Assembly (NCBI GenBank): GCA_030549495.1
Contig: JAUIRK010000297.1
Coordinates: 310,001 to 374,000 of the forward strand
Direction: 5' to 3'
From: Nectonema munidae
Taxonomy: Eukaryota; Nematomorpha; Nectonematoida; Nectonematidae
DNA length: 64,000 nucleotides
Part shown: positions 1-10,435 of the stretch, piece by piece
How the letters are laid out: each line of letters begins with the position of its first letter
Position numbering within the stretch: the first letter of the stretch is position 1
Made by a program: the position numbers and the translations under genes
Notes under the pieces: model-generated
What the model saw: only the letters and a program-made list of their open reading frames with translations
Told to the model about the DNA's origin: nothing
Databases searched by the model: none

Positions 1-532
1 ATTTAACTTTAACACTCCTGCCTTAGATCCTATTTCTTGATTTTAAGTGAGTTTTATATCAAATGAATTATTCTCGTCTCCTTTCTCCGTCACCGAATGA
101 CTTAATTTACCAATAAAGAAAAAAGCTAAAACGCCTATATTCTTTCTCACACTTAAAATATTTTGAACACATATACTATATACTTTTTTCTCTCGATATT
201 TCTTCATTCTATTTTGTTGTGGAGAGGATAACTTATCTTCGAATATCATAAAAAAGTGGACAAAGTTATTTATGAAGCTTATGGCTTTCCTAATCTATTT
301 GATCCTGGAAAAAAAGCAGATGATACTAACCATTTGAGGACGAAGCTATTTAAGACTTTTTAGTGTGGTTTCTTTTTCAATGAGAATTTACTAGAGATGT
401 ATCGAATATCCGCATCTCCGCTTCTAAATTTTACACATATTTAAAGCAGGCGATTCTTATTTCTTGGGACATTGTTCCAATCGAAGACGGTGGAATAAAA
501 TGGGTCAAAAGGTACTTAAAATGCATGGCTAC
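1..532. other. Intron of ERR-like gene, no firm exon
   Basis: This stretch follows the donor site of the second LBD exon on the minus strand and should be intronic. I looked for the next LBD exon (helices after the conserved REEF segment) on the minus strand and did not find one. On the plus strand 253-363 reads as a short open frame beginning KVDKVIYEAYGF and then stops; it looks protein-like but I do not recognise it and it is probably a transposon remnant. Confidence 0.5.
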
Positions 533-811
533 CGGTGTTGCATAAGAGAAGACATTTGACAAGAATGAACTCTTCACGGCTAAGCTTGCAAACGTTGATT
601 TCGAAGACGCGGGCCACGTCACTGATCATGTTGTGGAAGGCGTCGATCTGGGAGTTGCAAGAGGAGAACTCCTTCGTGAGGATGACGCGCGAGCCGATGC
701 ACAGGTTGTTGGTCTCGGGGAGCGTCTGAAAGATCACCTTCAACAAAAAGATTTCCGCCCAAGCGCAATGAAAGAGAAAGAGCTTATCTGAGAGATTTAG
801 ATTTACGAAGT
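533..811 (-). CDS. ERR: ERR-like nuclear receptor, second LBD exon
   Basis: This internal exon encodes 93 codons of nuclear-receptor ligand-binding domain, covering roughly helices 3/4 to 7. It starts after acceptor TTTGTTTAG (intron bases end at 812) and ends at a CCG|GTAGCC donor, both phase 1. The receptor signature is visible as LNLSDKLFLFHCAWAEI, with D-K where ERRs have D-Q, followed by FQTLPE and CKLSREEFILVKCLLLCN; vertebrate ERR has a W-M-E-I-L core and an E-K-E-E-F segment at the same spacing. The first codon is completed by the G of the upstream exon to give D in KSLPDF, matching the spacing of HIPGF in ERR. GC content is far above the flanks. The donor is weak, so the right splice end is less sure than the acceptor. 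Divergence from ERR is high here compared with the DNA-binding domain, so the orthology call rests on the colinear upstream exons. Confidence 0.85.
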
Positions 812-823
812 CTAAACAAATTT

Positions 824-970
824 AAAGGGTAAAGGTACCAGAGGGTGTTTTCATCGAGAAGGCACAATTGCGCCGCTTGTATCGAACTATGAGGAAAACA
901 GGCTTTATGCGGGATCGAACCCAAGATCTTGAGTTATCGAATCCAGCATCTAACCAACCCTACTCACGCC
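824..970 (-). mobile_element. tRNA-derived SINE, family A, copy 1
   Basis: The tRNA-like head is at the right end, so the SINE runs leftward. The complement carries an A-box-like GGTTGGTTAGATGCTGG and a perfect B box GGTTCGATCCC, followed by a shared body (TAGTTCGATACAAGCGGCGC) and an end reading GGTACCTTTACCC. AACAAA occurs at both edges (815-820 and 972-977) and may be the target duplication. Copies at 4875, 13337 and 57856 share the whole length. The left end lies about 12 bp upstream of the splice acceptor of the LBD exon at 533-811. Confidence 0.85.
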
Positions 971-1391
971 CAACAAAAAGAAAAATAAGGAATTTGTTTA
1001 AATGCATAATGTATATAAAAATAGTTGGTGGTGAAAAAGAGTAAAATTAAAACGTTTAAAACTTGTGGAATGAATTAAATCTGCTCTAAAAAAAGTTTAA
1101 AGAGAATCTTTTTATTAATTGTAATGCACCTATTCAGCATTCAACAGATACCCTTTCTCCCTCTCTCTCTTCACATTGAGCGAGAAATGGATTTAGCAGG
1201 AAACAAACAATTGGTCCTAAGACACGATAACTTCAAAGTGTTCTTTTTCTCAATCTCCTCCTTATTATTGTCATTCATGAAATATCGTTTCCAAGCATCT
1301 TATTCACTTTTGTGATGTGATTCATCAGTACTATCTTTATTTGTAGAGCTTGTAATTTAGAAACTAAGTTTTATGATTATTATTATTATTA
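971..1391. other. Intronic AT-rich sequence
   Basis: No gene seen. A short (TTA)n run at about 1376-1391 directly abuts the target duplication of the next LINE and may be the tail of an older element. Confidence 0.5.
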
Positions 1392-2841
1392 TCAGTTAGG
1401 CATACATAATATGTAAGATAGATAAAAACAGGAAAATGTGATTTACTTACTTCAGATATAATTCTTTCATCTCTGGAGTTTTTAATTCCAATTTATGCAA
1501 AAGTTATAAATCATTCGATAGCAACTTCAAGTTTCGATGGCTTCAAATCATCTATATTTACTCTAATACTTAAAGTGAAAGTTTCTGAAGTTAATGGAGA
1601 CATGAACAAATTTAGACCTATTTCAAATCTATCTTTTTTGAGTCGACTTATTATAGAAAGGGTTGTCTTAGAGAGATTCGAAGATCATCTTGAGAGTCAA
1701 AATTTGTTGGTGAATCAATCTGCCTACAGAAAATACCACGGTACTGAAAGTTTGGTACTCAGCTTGATTGATGACATCAAGGCTAAATTCTTCAAGACGA
1801 AGTAGGCGTCAGTGGTGATGCATTATTCGGTAAACCTCAGGGCTCTGTTCTGAGTCCTGTACTTTTCAAAATCCAATTTTAAGAATGATAAGAGATTCGA
1901 AATTTCATTGTCATGCTTATGCTGACGATATTTTTATTTATAAATCATTTGATTCAAAATTCCTTGAAATTGCATTGAAAAAAGAAGTTCCGAACTTTTA
2001 CATTGAACTTGATAAAATCTTGAATTTGTTTAATCTTTCAATAAATAAAGAAAAGACAAAAATGATTATTTTTTCACGAAAGCTTTCTAATAATAATTGG
2101 AAAAACATAAAAGAGTTAAATGTTGATGCGAACGCAAAAATTACACGTGTTGATGAAATAAACATTCTTGGCGTCAAAGTAAAAGAAAACCTTAATGATG
2201 TTCCTTTCATTAATAAAATCTTAAAAGATACCTAAGGAGCTCTGAAAAACATAAGAAATGTTAAAAAGTACTTAAATGATTCAAACTTGAAATCGATCGT
2301 GAATTCTTTAGTAATACATAGACTCGACTATTGTAACGCTTTACTTTATCCAATTTTGAAAAGACTACAAATTCTGCAAAACTCATGTGCACGACTAGTT
2401 TTGATTCAAATGGCTTGGTCAAACTTCATTGGCTAGAAGTTGAAAAAAGGATCATCTTTAAAGTGAACTTATTGATTCACAAATGTCATCACTTTTCCAA
2501 ACCTGTATACCTGTGCGCAAAAAGTTAAAAATCAAAGATCCTGTTACCTTTTTACTTCGTGTCCCAGATGCAATAACAATGAAAGAACAAATATTGTTTT
2601 GATTTTATGCACCCAAGATATATGGAATGCTCTACCAACAGAATTAAGAGTCGAGACTGGAACATCTATGTTTAAAAAAACACTGAAAACATATTTTTTT
2701 TAATAATTATAAATGAGTTTTATTCGCGTATGAATATGTATATATAAACAAGTATTTTTGCGTCACTGTACAGTCTTATAGAAGCAGTAGTGTCGCGTAT
2801 ATAAAAAATAAATCTTCTTCTTCTTCTTCAGTTAGGCATAC
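1392..2841 (+). mobile_element. CR1/L2-like LINE, 5'-truncated, with 14-bp TSD
   Basis: A 14-bp direct repeat TCAGTTAGGCATAC at 1392-1405 and 2828-2841 flanks a non-LTR retrotransposon fragment ending in (CTT)n. Reverse-transcriptase motifs are recognisable on the plus strand: FRPISNLSFLSRL and NQSAYRKYHGTESL near 1610-1760, GKPQGSVLSPVLF near 1830-1870, YADD near 1918-1929, and HRLDYCNALLYP near 2320-2350. These are typical of the CR1/L2 group. The endonuclease and the N-terminal ORF are missing (5' truncation). RT blocks between GTESL and PQGSV are deleted and there are several frame breaks, so it is dead. It lies in the last visible intron of the ERR-like gene, antisense to it. Confidence 0.88.
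1575..2430 (+). pseudogene. Broken CR1/L2-type reverse transcriptase
   Basis: The coding remnant of the LINE at 1392-2841 is present in at least three frame segments: an N-terminal fingers segment (1575-1805), the PQG block (about 1815-1870), and the YADD-containing palm and thumb (1885-2235), which then continues past a stop into the conserved RLDYCNALL block. The catalytic aspartates of YADD survive, but the preceding palm block carrying the first catalytic aspartate is lost. No function is expected. Confidence 0.8.
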
Positions 2842-3640
2842 TAGACCTTTTGAAAATGTATAAAAACTCTTCGCTTACTTTAAAAAAGAAAAGGAAAAAT
2901 CTTTAAAAAAAAAAGAATATTTCAATAATTTTTTATTTTTCTAAATTTTAATTTTTAAAAAAAATAATTTAAAACGTTGTGTATTTATTTATTCGTTTTC
3001 GTTGCAGCCTTTTTTCTGCACTAAAATATATGGATTTATCAGTCTCCTAAAAAAGACTAGATATGCACAGATGTTTAGAAAAGGGGTTGCAAAATGAAGA
3101 ATTGAAAGGTTGATTACAGAGATGAGAAAAGCACTGAAGAGTTGGATTTAAAGTATTAGATGGTTAGTGTCATGAAAGTACCTTTATTTAAGATTGAAGG
3201 TAAAAGTAATAATGTGAATACACAAATAACAACATCACTTTAACACGACATTGTGGTCCACTGTTTGAATAAAAGGTCATTTATATAAGGTTGAAAACAG
3301 CGTTGCAATTTAGATATAGGTTGAAGCAGTCTTTAATTGACCTTCATGCAATGATCAGTAAAGTTAGTATAGAAGCTTTTGACTTTACAGGCAGAATAGT
3401 AGTGAAAATAACTCAATATTCGTATACTACATATAATGTATATTGATGACTCTTCAAATTCATGAAAACACTATCTCATTTCTTTGCTTTTATTGAAAGA
3501 TATTCTTCCCAAACCAATATTACTAAGACAAAATTTACGAACAAGTTAAACGCATCAAATATCGATCAATGAGTTTTTAACATATGCACTTGCGGTCTTT
3601 ACTAAATCTAGGATTTTCTCTAACGTAATCTTGAGTTTTT
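2842..3640. other. Intronic AT-rich sequence
   Basis: No ORF, repeat structure or splice-supported exon was recognised. Confidence 0.45.
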
Positions 3641-4130
3641 CTAAAATGCATAATGTAAACAACGCCAAGACTTCCTTTGTGAGACAACTCTCATAACTAT
3701 AATTATATCCTTTATCTTTACTTCAACGTGATGATCAGGAAACGTGCTGCAGGATGAAAATTTTCCGAAATCGGTTTTTGTTTTTTTTGGAAATGGGATA
3801 CAAGGTGGTTTCGCTTCAGATATATCCAAAAACGTCCGATAATAACCAGCCACTCATTTCTACTACATAGCTAGATTTTCCTGTGTACTTGGAGAAAAAG
3901 TTACTTGTCGACCTTTCTTTCCCACCCCAAACAAATGAACGATTTCTGCCTCTGGCTGTACGTTAAAGCCTTCACGATATGCGCAAAGATAGACTTGGTA
4001 AAAAGGTATCGATAATAATTGAAAGGTTTTTGATCATTGAGACAATTGATTAATGACTTATAAGGGTACTTATGCATGAAACTCTTGTTAGAAATCCCCG
4101 CTCCAATTCGTAATCTTCGAATTTTTTAAG
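3641..4130 (-). pseudogene. Unidentified decayed coding-like sequence
   Basis: On the minus strand, overlapping frames give protein-like segments in a consistent right-to-left order, for example YKSLINCLNDQKPFNYYRYL, then CAYREGFNVQPEAEIVHLFG, then PCIPFPKKTKTDFGKFSS and HHVEVKIKDIIIVM. Base composition is less AT-biased than the flanks. The frame changes between segments, so it is not an intact gene. I do not recognise the family; a broken transposon or a processed gene copy are both possible. Confidence 0.35.
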
Positions 4131-4874
4131 ATCAATAAAAAATATATCACTAATTTATATGCAGGATTAACCGGTTATGTGCCTGATTTTCCAGGATCAA
4201 ATGAATTAAAATAGTATTTTTTTTTTGGTATTAAAAGTGGTTGTATTACTTAATTTCCGAAAAGAATGTTTCGCCTTTCTCAACAGACTAATGTGGACAA
4301 ATTGCGGGGTGTGACAAAATACCAACGAAAAAAGCAAAGATTCTTTAAATCGGTGTGACACCTATCTCCCAAGAAATGAAAATGGGCTATAAGATAACAT
4401 TCCAACTATTAAAAAAAAGCATTTCCTTCAAGATACACGATTGTGATATATTATTGTAAGAAATGAGAGTGACTTGGCTAATGTTGTATTTTTTCTGCGA
4501 TGAGTTTAAATCGAGGCATCAACAATTTTCAAGTACACGCTGCATGAAAGAAATAAAAATTAAAAGGGCATTCATTTTCTTTGTTTTGATTAAAAGGAAT
4601 GATGAAAATCTCTGCTAGATATGATCTTGGCATCTGCATAAACATAAAGTATGCCTTCTCGACTAACGGATTCTACTCTGTAATACTACGCGAAGACATC
4701 CTAAAAATTCATGAGGTGGGAAATGTCTTGAAAGCTGCTTTTTGTGGGTAATTTGTTCGAAGCTCTAATAGCACATTAAAATAAAGGACTCCTATTATCT
4801 TCTAAGGTGGATTAAAAACCTAAATATTTGAGGTTAGACAGATTCTCAGTGTAAGTCAGCGTTTTTTTTTACAT
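4131..4874. other. Intronic AT-rich sequence
   Basis: Nothing recognisable. Confidence 0.4.
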
Positions 4875-5018
4875 AAAGGTAAAGGTGTGGAGTGTTTTCA
4901 TCGAGAAGGTACAATTGTGACGCTTGTATCGAACTATGAGGAAAGTAGGCTTGATGCAGGATCGAACCCAAGTCTTTGAGTTATCGAAACCCAGTATCAA
5001 ACCAACCTTACTCACGCC
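4875..5018 (-). mobile_element. tRNA-derived SINE, family A, copy 2
   Basis: Same layout as the copy at 824-970: the left edge reads AAAGGTAAAGG, the body contains TTGTATCGAACTATGAGG, the complement of the B box is GGATCGAACCC, and the right edge ends ACTCACGCC. It carries scattered substitutions relative to the other copies, so it is an older insertion. Confidence 0.82.
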
Positions 5019-6037
5019 CCTCTAAAGCTAAGATCTCTGTTGATTACGAGGGAAGGGTTGTTGTCGATTCTAAATATAAATTATGATTATCTGAATTTTT
5101 TAATCACAATTTTGATTTTCTCTGCATTAAATTTTATTGTTTCTCAATTTAAATTTTGTATTCGTGTTCTCTTCGTATTAAAAATGATAAAAAGTTAGAT
5201 GTTATAATAATTGTAAAAAACGTAAAATTATAATGAGTGTATATATGATTACCAAGTCTAATTTACAAATTTTAGAAATAGGGTTGCTGATTCGAAGTGT
5301 CAAACATCTGACTCTGATATCGGGTATTTAAAAAATTCAACTCGGAGTCTAAATCCAACTCCAAACTTTTGATTCTGACTTCAAGCTTCTTCAAAAGTAC
5401 AACTCCAAAATAAAAAACTTGACATCAAAATTACTTAATTCTGATTTAGACAGTAAGAGTTTACAAAAAATCTATTTTGAATCCCTAAAATGTGTATTTT
5501 TTAACAGAAATTTTTGAAAGGTAAAAAATTAAATCGCCAAAATTCTTATCATCACTCATTATTAAAAAACACGCTCACTTCAAAGCGTTGTAGTTGTTCC
5601 TTTTGAATGCTGATAAACAAAATATTGAATATAAATTTGAAATTGAGAAAGAAAGAGAGATAGAATTTCAAGTTATCTAAAATTTACTGCATTTACATTC
5701 TTAATTCTGACTCCAACTTGGACTCCCTCATTCTCTACTAAAAGCGAGCCGGACTCCGCCTCATATTTTCTTAAAATTTTCGAGCCCTTATTAACTCAAA
5801 CTCTGACTCCACAAACCTGGGAATGATATTGCGTAGAAGTCTCATTTTACCCGCTGACCACTACGGGGTGTTCTATGGTGAATACAGTCGTCAATTCAAA
5901 ATCAATGGCAAAATAGCGCTAAAAAGGTGTATAATGGTGAATTGGCAATCCATAATAACTCAGCCTGAGCGCCTGTAGTTGGATCATCATCCTCCTGTTC
6001 AATTCTATTATGTTACTTATTTCGAAGGAAACTTATC
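5019..6037. repeat. Intronic sequence with a degenerate ACTCC-rich tract
   Basis: Between about 5280 and 5830 the motif ACTCC or AACTC recurs many times at irregular spacing (for example CGGAGTC, ATCCAACTCC, TCTGACTCC, GGACTCCGCC). This looks like a decayed short tandem repeat related to (CTCCGA)n. The remainder is featureless up to the LINE target duplication. Confidence 0.4.
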
Positions 6038-6115
6038 TATCTCTTCACTTGGGAATGATCTCGTACACCCACATATCCACTCCAAGCCAGTTGTCTACTC
6101 CGCGCGTAATACTCA
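6038..6115 (+). repeat. 78-bp target-site duplication, left copy
   Basis: This 78-bp segment, starting TATCTCTTCACTTGGG and ending GCGTAATACTCA, is repeated without a mismatch at 10769-10846 on either side of the LINE. The sequence diverges immediately outside both copies. The first one or two bases could belong to the (TTA)n tail, so the duplication is 76-78 bp. Confidence 0.93.
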
Positions 6116-6378
6116 TAGTTGTACACCCTATACGTAAAAAGTTCCTATTTGCTCTAAACAAAAATGGCGGATAATTTTAACTAAGTTTTATTTGTAAAGG
6201 TGGTTTGTTGGTTATTATAAGTACAGCAGAGTTTTAAACTATTATTATTCGTAGTAATAATAATTTTTATTTCTCTTCTGGTTCCTTTTTTCAAAGTATT
6301 ACTTCCTTAAAATATTATTTCCTTAAAATATTATTTCTATTTTTCCTAAAATTTTCGCGACATTTTTTTTCTCTCTCC

Positions 6379-7470
6379 ATGAAAAAAAAGTCAAAGACTC
6401 CTTGGTCGTGCTTCTTCTGTAAAGATTCTTCATGTAAGGATATGGCTCACTGTCATTCATGTGGAGAATGGTTTTGTTATGATTGTCAAAATCTTGATAA
6501 AGAATTTAGTGAAGTCATCGATAAATTTTTTCATTTAGGAATAAGATGGTTATGTAAGTCATGTATCTCTTCTCCTTCTTCACAAACAGAATCCAAGAAA
6601 GACAAAACAAACAATTCCCAAATTCTTAAAACACTCAACAAAATAGAACATAAATTAGACTCCTTTCCTATGTTTACCCAACAAAAGAAAAATAAATCCA
6701 ATGAATATGCTGTTGAAAGGCCTTTATATTCAGATGTGGTAAAAAGCCCAATAAATCAATTAATCGTATCTACTGAAAATAATGATCGAGAGAAACTCTT
6801 GTCAAGCTTTGATGAAAAATTGAAATTTATCCCAATTAAAAAAGCCATCAATCTTAAAAACTCAATTGCTTTAAATTTTCCAAACAAAGCATCATCTGAT
6901 AAGGCAAAAGAAATTATAGAGAGTAGCAAATTAAAAATCATCAAAGAAGTGAAATTTTATCCTAAAGTTTCTTTGTTAGTTCCTACATCATTCGACAATG
7001 AATCCATAGTTTCTTCTATTTTGTCAAAAAATGATGGTCTTCAAACTATTTTGGACAGTGGTGGTATGATGCAATTTTTATTCTCTAAACCGTTCAAGGA
7101 TCAAAATTTAAAGATTGCGGTACTAAAAGTATCTTCTTCTGTTTTTAAATACATTAGTATGTGCAACTATAGACTGTTTTTTGGTTTGTTTCATTCTAGG
7201 GTCTTACCTTTTTATTCATATAAACAGTGCTCTAACTGTTGTTTAATGGGTCATACAGCATCTGAGTGTAAGAATACGAGTGTTTGTAAGTTTTGTAGTG
7301 AAAGTCATAACGGTAGTTCATGTACAGTCACTGAATCTGAATACAAATGTGCTAACTGTAATAAAAGTAAATGCCCAGACATTAATCATTCAGCATTTAA
7401 CAAAACTTGTAAATTTGTCCAGAAAGAAATCAACTTTGTTAAAAAACATACTGTCTATGACTACGAATAA
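6379..7470 (+). CDS. LINE ORF1: PHD-like finger and CCHC zinc-knuckle RNA-binding protein
   Basis: This 363-residue protein is expected to coat the LINE RNA and form the ribonucleoprotein. Residues about 10-65 form a PHD-like cysteine cluster (CFFC, HCHSC, FCYDC, WLCKSC). A lysine/serine-rich linker follows, then a middle domain without motifs I recognise. Near the C-terminus are a canonical knuckle CSNCCLMGHTASEC (C-X2-C-X4-H-X4-C), a second CKFCSESHNGSSC (C-X2-C-X3-H-X4-C), and a third Cys/His cluster starting CANCNKSKC. This spacing is known from Jockey and I-type ORF1 proteins. The start ATG follows a pyrimidine-rich leader. The stop overlaps the ORF2 start by 14 nt. No internal stop or frame break was seen. 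Confidence 0.9.
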   Translation: MKKKSKTPWSCFFCKDSSCKDMAHCHSCGEWFCYDCQNLDKEFSEVIDKFFHLGIRWLCKSCISSPSSQTESKKDKTNNSQILKTLNKIEHKLDSFPMFTQQKKNKSNEYAVERPLYSDVVKSPINQLIVSTENNDREKLLSSFDEKLKFIPIKKAINLKNSIALNFPNKASSDKAKEIIESSKLKIIKEVKFYPKVSLLVPTSFDNESIVSSILSKNDGLQTILDSGGMMQFLFSKPFKDQNLKIAVLKVSSSVFKYISMCNYRLFFGLFHSRVLPFYSYKQCSNCCLMGHTASECKNTSVCKFCSESHNGSSCTVTESEYKCANCNKSKCPDINHSAFNKTCKFVQKEINFVKKHTVYDYE

Positions 7471-10435
7471 TTTTTTAGGTATATCTAATTTTAATGATAT
7501 ATTTTCTTTAAACATATTCGATGATAACATTAATATAAAATCTAGTTCCTTTCTAACCCCTGATTCGGTTATAGAAACTAATGAATTAAATATTATTAGT
7601 CTTAATATTCAATCATTAAGAGCAAAATTTTCAGAGCTAGAAGTACTTATAAGTACGTTAAACTGGCATTCCACCCACCCTATATCGGTTATATGTTTGC
7701 AAGAGTCTTGGCTCACAGATTCTGATTTTTCTAGTTTTACTCTTGCCTCTTATATATTTTTATCATCGCCGAGAGTTATCTCAAAGCATGGGGGTTTATG
7801 TTTTTTTATTCATGAAAATCTCTCATATAAAATTTTTAGTTCTGGTAGTTTTGAGTCTATTGCTGAGTATTTTTGCGTGGAACTAATAATTAATAGACGT
7901 TTTTTTATGCTGCATAATTTCTATAGACTACCAACAAATATATCCAGCGTTGAGGAGTCTTTTAATGACCAGTTTGAAATCTATCTGAATCAGCTTCCTC
8001 TCAATTTTACTAATATTTTAATTGGAGATTTTAATTTCAATCTTTTTAATATTGAAAGTCGAGCTATTAATAGGTTTTTCACTTTGTGTATCTCTCATTC
8101 GATGCTTCCTACAATTACTACTATGACCCGTCCGAATAGTGACACCTTACTGGACAATATCTTGATACCAAATCGTCAATTTGATTATTCAGCATTTGTA
8201 CTTAATACAAACATATCAGACCACTACCCTATTTGGTTATCTTTAAAACATGCTTCTCTTTCAAAAACTAAAAATAATTCTTTCTTTGATGAAAAAGTTT
8301 TTTTAAAGCTAGTTTCTGAATATGATTGGATCTCTTTTGTTAATCAAGAAGAGAACGATCCCTCTTATTTGTTAAGCTCTCTTATTTCAAAAATCTCAGA
8401 ATTAAAAAATTTATCAATGAAATGTTTTTTTTCTAACCCTCATACTAGGAAAATAAAAAATAGTTGGGTCAATGAAAACCTTATAGAATTAATTAATAAA
8501 AGAAATAAGGCCTACTCTAAATGGAAAAAATCAAAGACTTACGAATTAAGAGATATCTTTGTCTTTCTGAGAAATCAAGTTAAATATACAGCCAAAAATT
8601 TAAAAAGAAATTATTTTGAAAAAATACTAAGTAATAATAAGGATACAAAGTTTACCTGGAGAATTATTAATTCTTTTGTAAAGCCTAGAGCCAAGTCTAA
8701 AATCTCCCATATGGTTGTTAATGATGTCGAAGTATCAAGGGATGTTTCTATCTGTAAACTATTTAGTGATTACTTCGCTGAAAGCTTTAATAGTACTTAC
8801 GTACACAAAGATAGTACACTTACCCTTGAATCTAAATCTTCAACATTTTTTCTCAAAGATATCTCTATGAATGATATTCTTTTGTCCTTCAATTCTTTAA
8901 AAAGTAGTCGCTCTGAAGATGTGTATGGCCTATCAGTTTATGATTTGAAAAAAGTTCAAAACTACATTGCACATCCCCTGATGAAATCATTCAACTTATG
9001 CATCCAGAATAACACCTTTCCTGAAATTTTGAAAAGTACCAAAATAATTCCTGTCCACAAAAAGGGTGACAAAAGTGATGTTGTAAACTACCGACCTATA
9101 TCAATCGTAAGTTCTGTCTCAAAAGTTTTTGAAAAAATTATTCACAAACAGCTCGATAACTACCTTACAACTCACAACCTCTTATCTCCATTTCAATTTG
9201 GATTTAGAAAGCACTATTCTACAGAAATTTTGCATACTTACTTCTTGAACTGCGTAATCTCTTCCCTTGACAGAAGAAACCAAGTTTGTTCTCTGTTTCT
9301 AGATACAAGCCGCGCATTCGACTCCCTACCCCATTCCTTACTTTTGTCCAAATTAAGACTATATGGTTTTACTGATGCCACTATTGAATTCTTCAAATCG
9401 TATCTTGAAAACAGATCTCAAAGGGTCTATGTCAATGATTGCATATCTGATAAAAAGAAAGTGATTTCTGGAGTGCCTCAAGGTACAATTTTAGCCCCAG
9501 TTCTTTTCAACATCTTTATGAACGACATTGCTAGTGTCACATCAGATGCAAGAGTTCTAATGTATGCGGATGACATAACAGTACTTTTGGAACATGAAAA
9601 TTTAAATGATCACTTTCTCGAGAGAAATGTTAGGATGTTACAAAATTGGTTTATGCAAAATGGCTTGTCTTTGAACAAAAAAAAGTCTAAATATATTTCC
9701 TTTTCGTACAGATTTGGCGATACTCAATATGCAAACTACTTAGAAAAGCTTGGTTATGAAAAGGTTAACGAATTTAATTACTTGGGTTTGATTGTCAAGA
9801 GTAATCTCTCTTGGCAAAGCCATTTATCTCATATCTCTCACAAATTGGCTTATATCTCTGGTATTCTAAGACAAGCCAAAAGATTCCTCCCTACTAAAAC
9901 AATGCTACTTCTTTATAAAACCCTTTTTCTACCTCATCTTAGATACAGCATATTCAACTGGGGACATACAAAAGACACAACTCTCTTTTCATTACAAAAA
10001 AAAACACTAAGAGTTGTCTTCAACCTTCATCCAATTTCTCATACAAACAGAATATTTCACGAACACCACTTGCTCAAACTTGAAGATATATATAATTTCA
10101 ATGTAAATAATACGTTGTACAAATTTTTGCACAATATGTTGCCTCCAATTTTCAACATATTTATCTCTTTTAACTTTGAGAAAAACAGAAGGTCTCCTCG
10201 TTTTGCTGGTAAAATGTCTATACCTTTTTATAATTATTTCAAATCAAGAGAATGCTTTACATACAAAATTTCTACACTCTACAATACCAATGAACTTTTT
10301 TTCAATCAGTTTTTTACAAATATTAAAGCATTTCAAAAGATGGTCTTAGCAAATTTTAATAGTTCCTATGCTTCAATCACTCAATGCGTATCATCAAATT
10401 GTTTTGTTTGCAAAAACATAACCACTTCTCTCTAA
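7457..10435 (+). CDS. LINE ORF2: AP endonuclease and reverse transcriptase
   Basis: The open frame extends upstream to 7280, but the ATG at 7457 overlaps the ORF1 stop and fits the family, giving about 992 residues. The N-terminal apurinic-type endonuclease shows ISLNIQSL, CLQESWL, GDFNFN and the catalytic SDHYP. The reverse transcriptase starts near HKKGDKSDVVNYRPIS, with LLSPFQFGFRKHYSTE, FLDTSRAFD, GVPQGTILAPVLFN and the catalytic YADD at 9563-9574 (residue about 703). A thumb-like region and a C-terminal CVSSNCFVCKN cysteine pair follow. I see no RNase H domain. The protein nicks target DNA and primes reverse transcription of its own RNA. All catalytic motifs are intact. Confidence 0.93.
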   Translation: MTTNNFLGISNFNDIFSLNIFDDNINIKSSSFLTPDSVIETNELNIISLNIQSLRAKFSELEVLISTLNWHSTHPISVICLQESWLTDSDFSSFTLASYIFLSSPRVISKHGGLCFFIHENLSYKIFSSGSFESIAEYFCVELIINRRFFMLHNFYRLPTNISSVEESFNDQFEIYLNQLPLNFTNILIGDFNFNLFNIESRAINRFFTLCISHSMLPTITTMTRPNSDTLLDNILIPNRQFDYSAFVLNTNISDHYPIWLSLKHASLSKTKNNSFFDEKVFLKLVSEYDWISFVNQEENDPSYLLSSLISKISELKNLSMKCFFSNPHTRKIKNSWVNENLIELINKRNKAYSKWKKSKTYELRDIFVFLRNQVKYTAKNLKRNYFEKILSNNKDTKFTWRIINSFVKPRAKSKISHMVVNDVEVSRDVSICKLFSDYFAESFNSTYVHKDSTLTLESKSSTFFLKDISMNDILLSFNSLKSSRSEDVYGLSVYDLKKVQNYIAHPLMKSFNLCIQNNTFPEILKSTKIIPVHKKGDKSDVVNYRPISIVSSVSKVFEKIIHKQLDNYLTTHNLLSPFQFGFRKHYSTEILHTYFLNCVISSLDRRNQVCSLFLDTSRAFDSLPHSLLLSKLRLYGFTDATIEFFKSYLENRSQRVYVNDCISDKKKVISGVPQGTILAPVLFNIFMNDIASVTSDARVLMYADDITVLLEHENLNDHFLERNVRMLQNWFMQNGLSLNKKKSKYISFSYRFGDTQYANYLEKLGYEKVNEFNYLGLIVKSNLSWQSHLSHISHKLAYISGILRQAKRFLPTKTMLLLYKTLFLPHLRYSIFNWGHTKDTTLFSLQKKTLRVVFNLHPISHTNRIFHEHHLLKLEDIYNFNVNNTLYKFLHNMLPPIFNIFISFNFEKNRRSPRFAGKMSIPFYNYFKSRECFTYKISTLYNTNELFFNQFFTNIKAFQKMVLANFNSSYASITQCVSSNCFVCKNITTSL

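Noticed and set aside
249-363. Short plus-strand frame KVDKVIYEAYGF considered as a gene
   Set aside because: Too short, no start context, closes after 37 codons, and lies antisense in the receptor gene.
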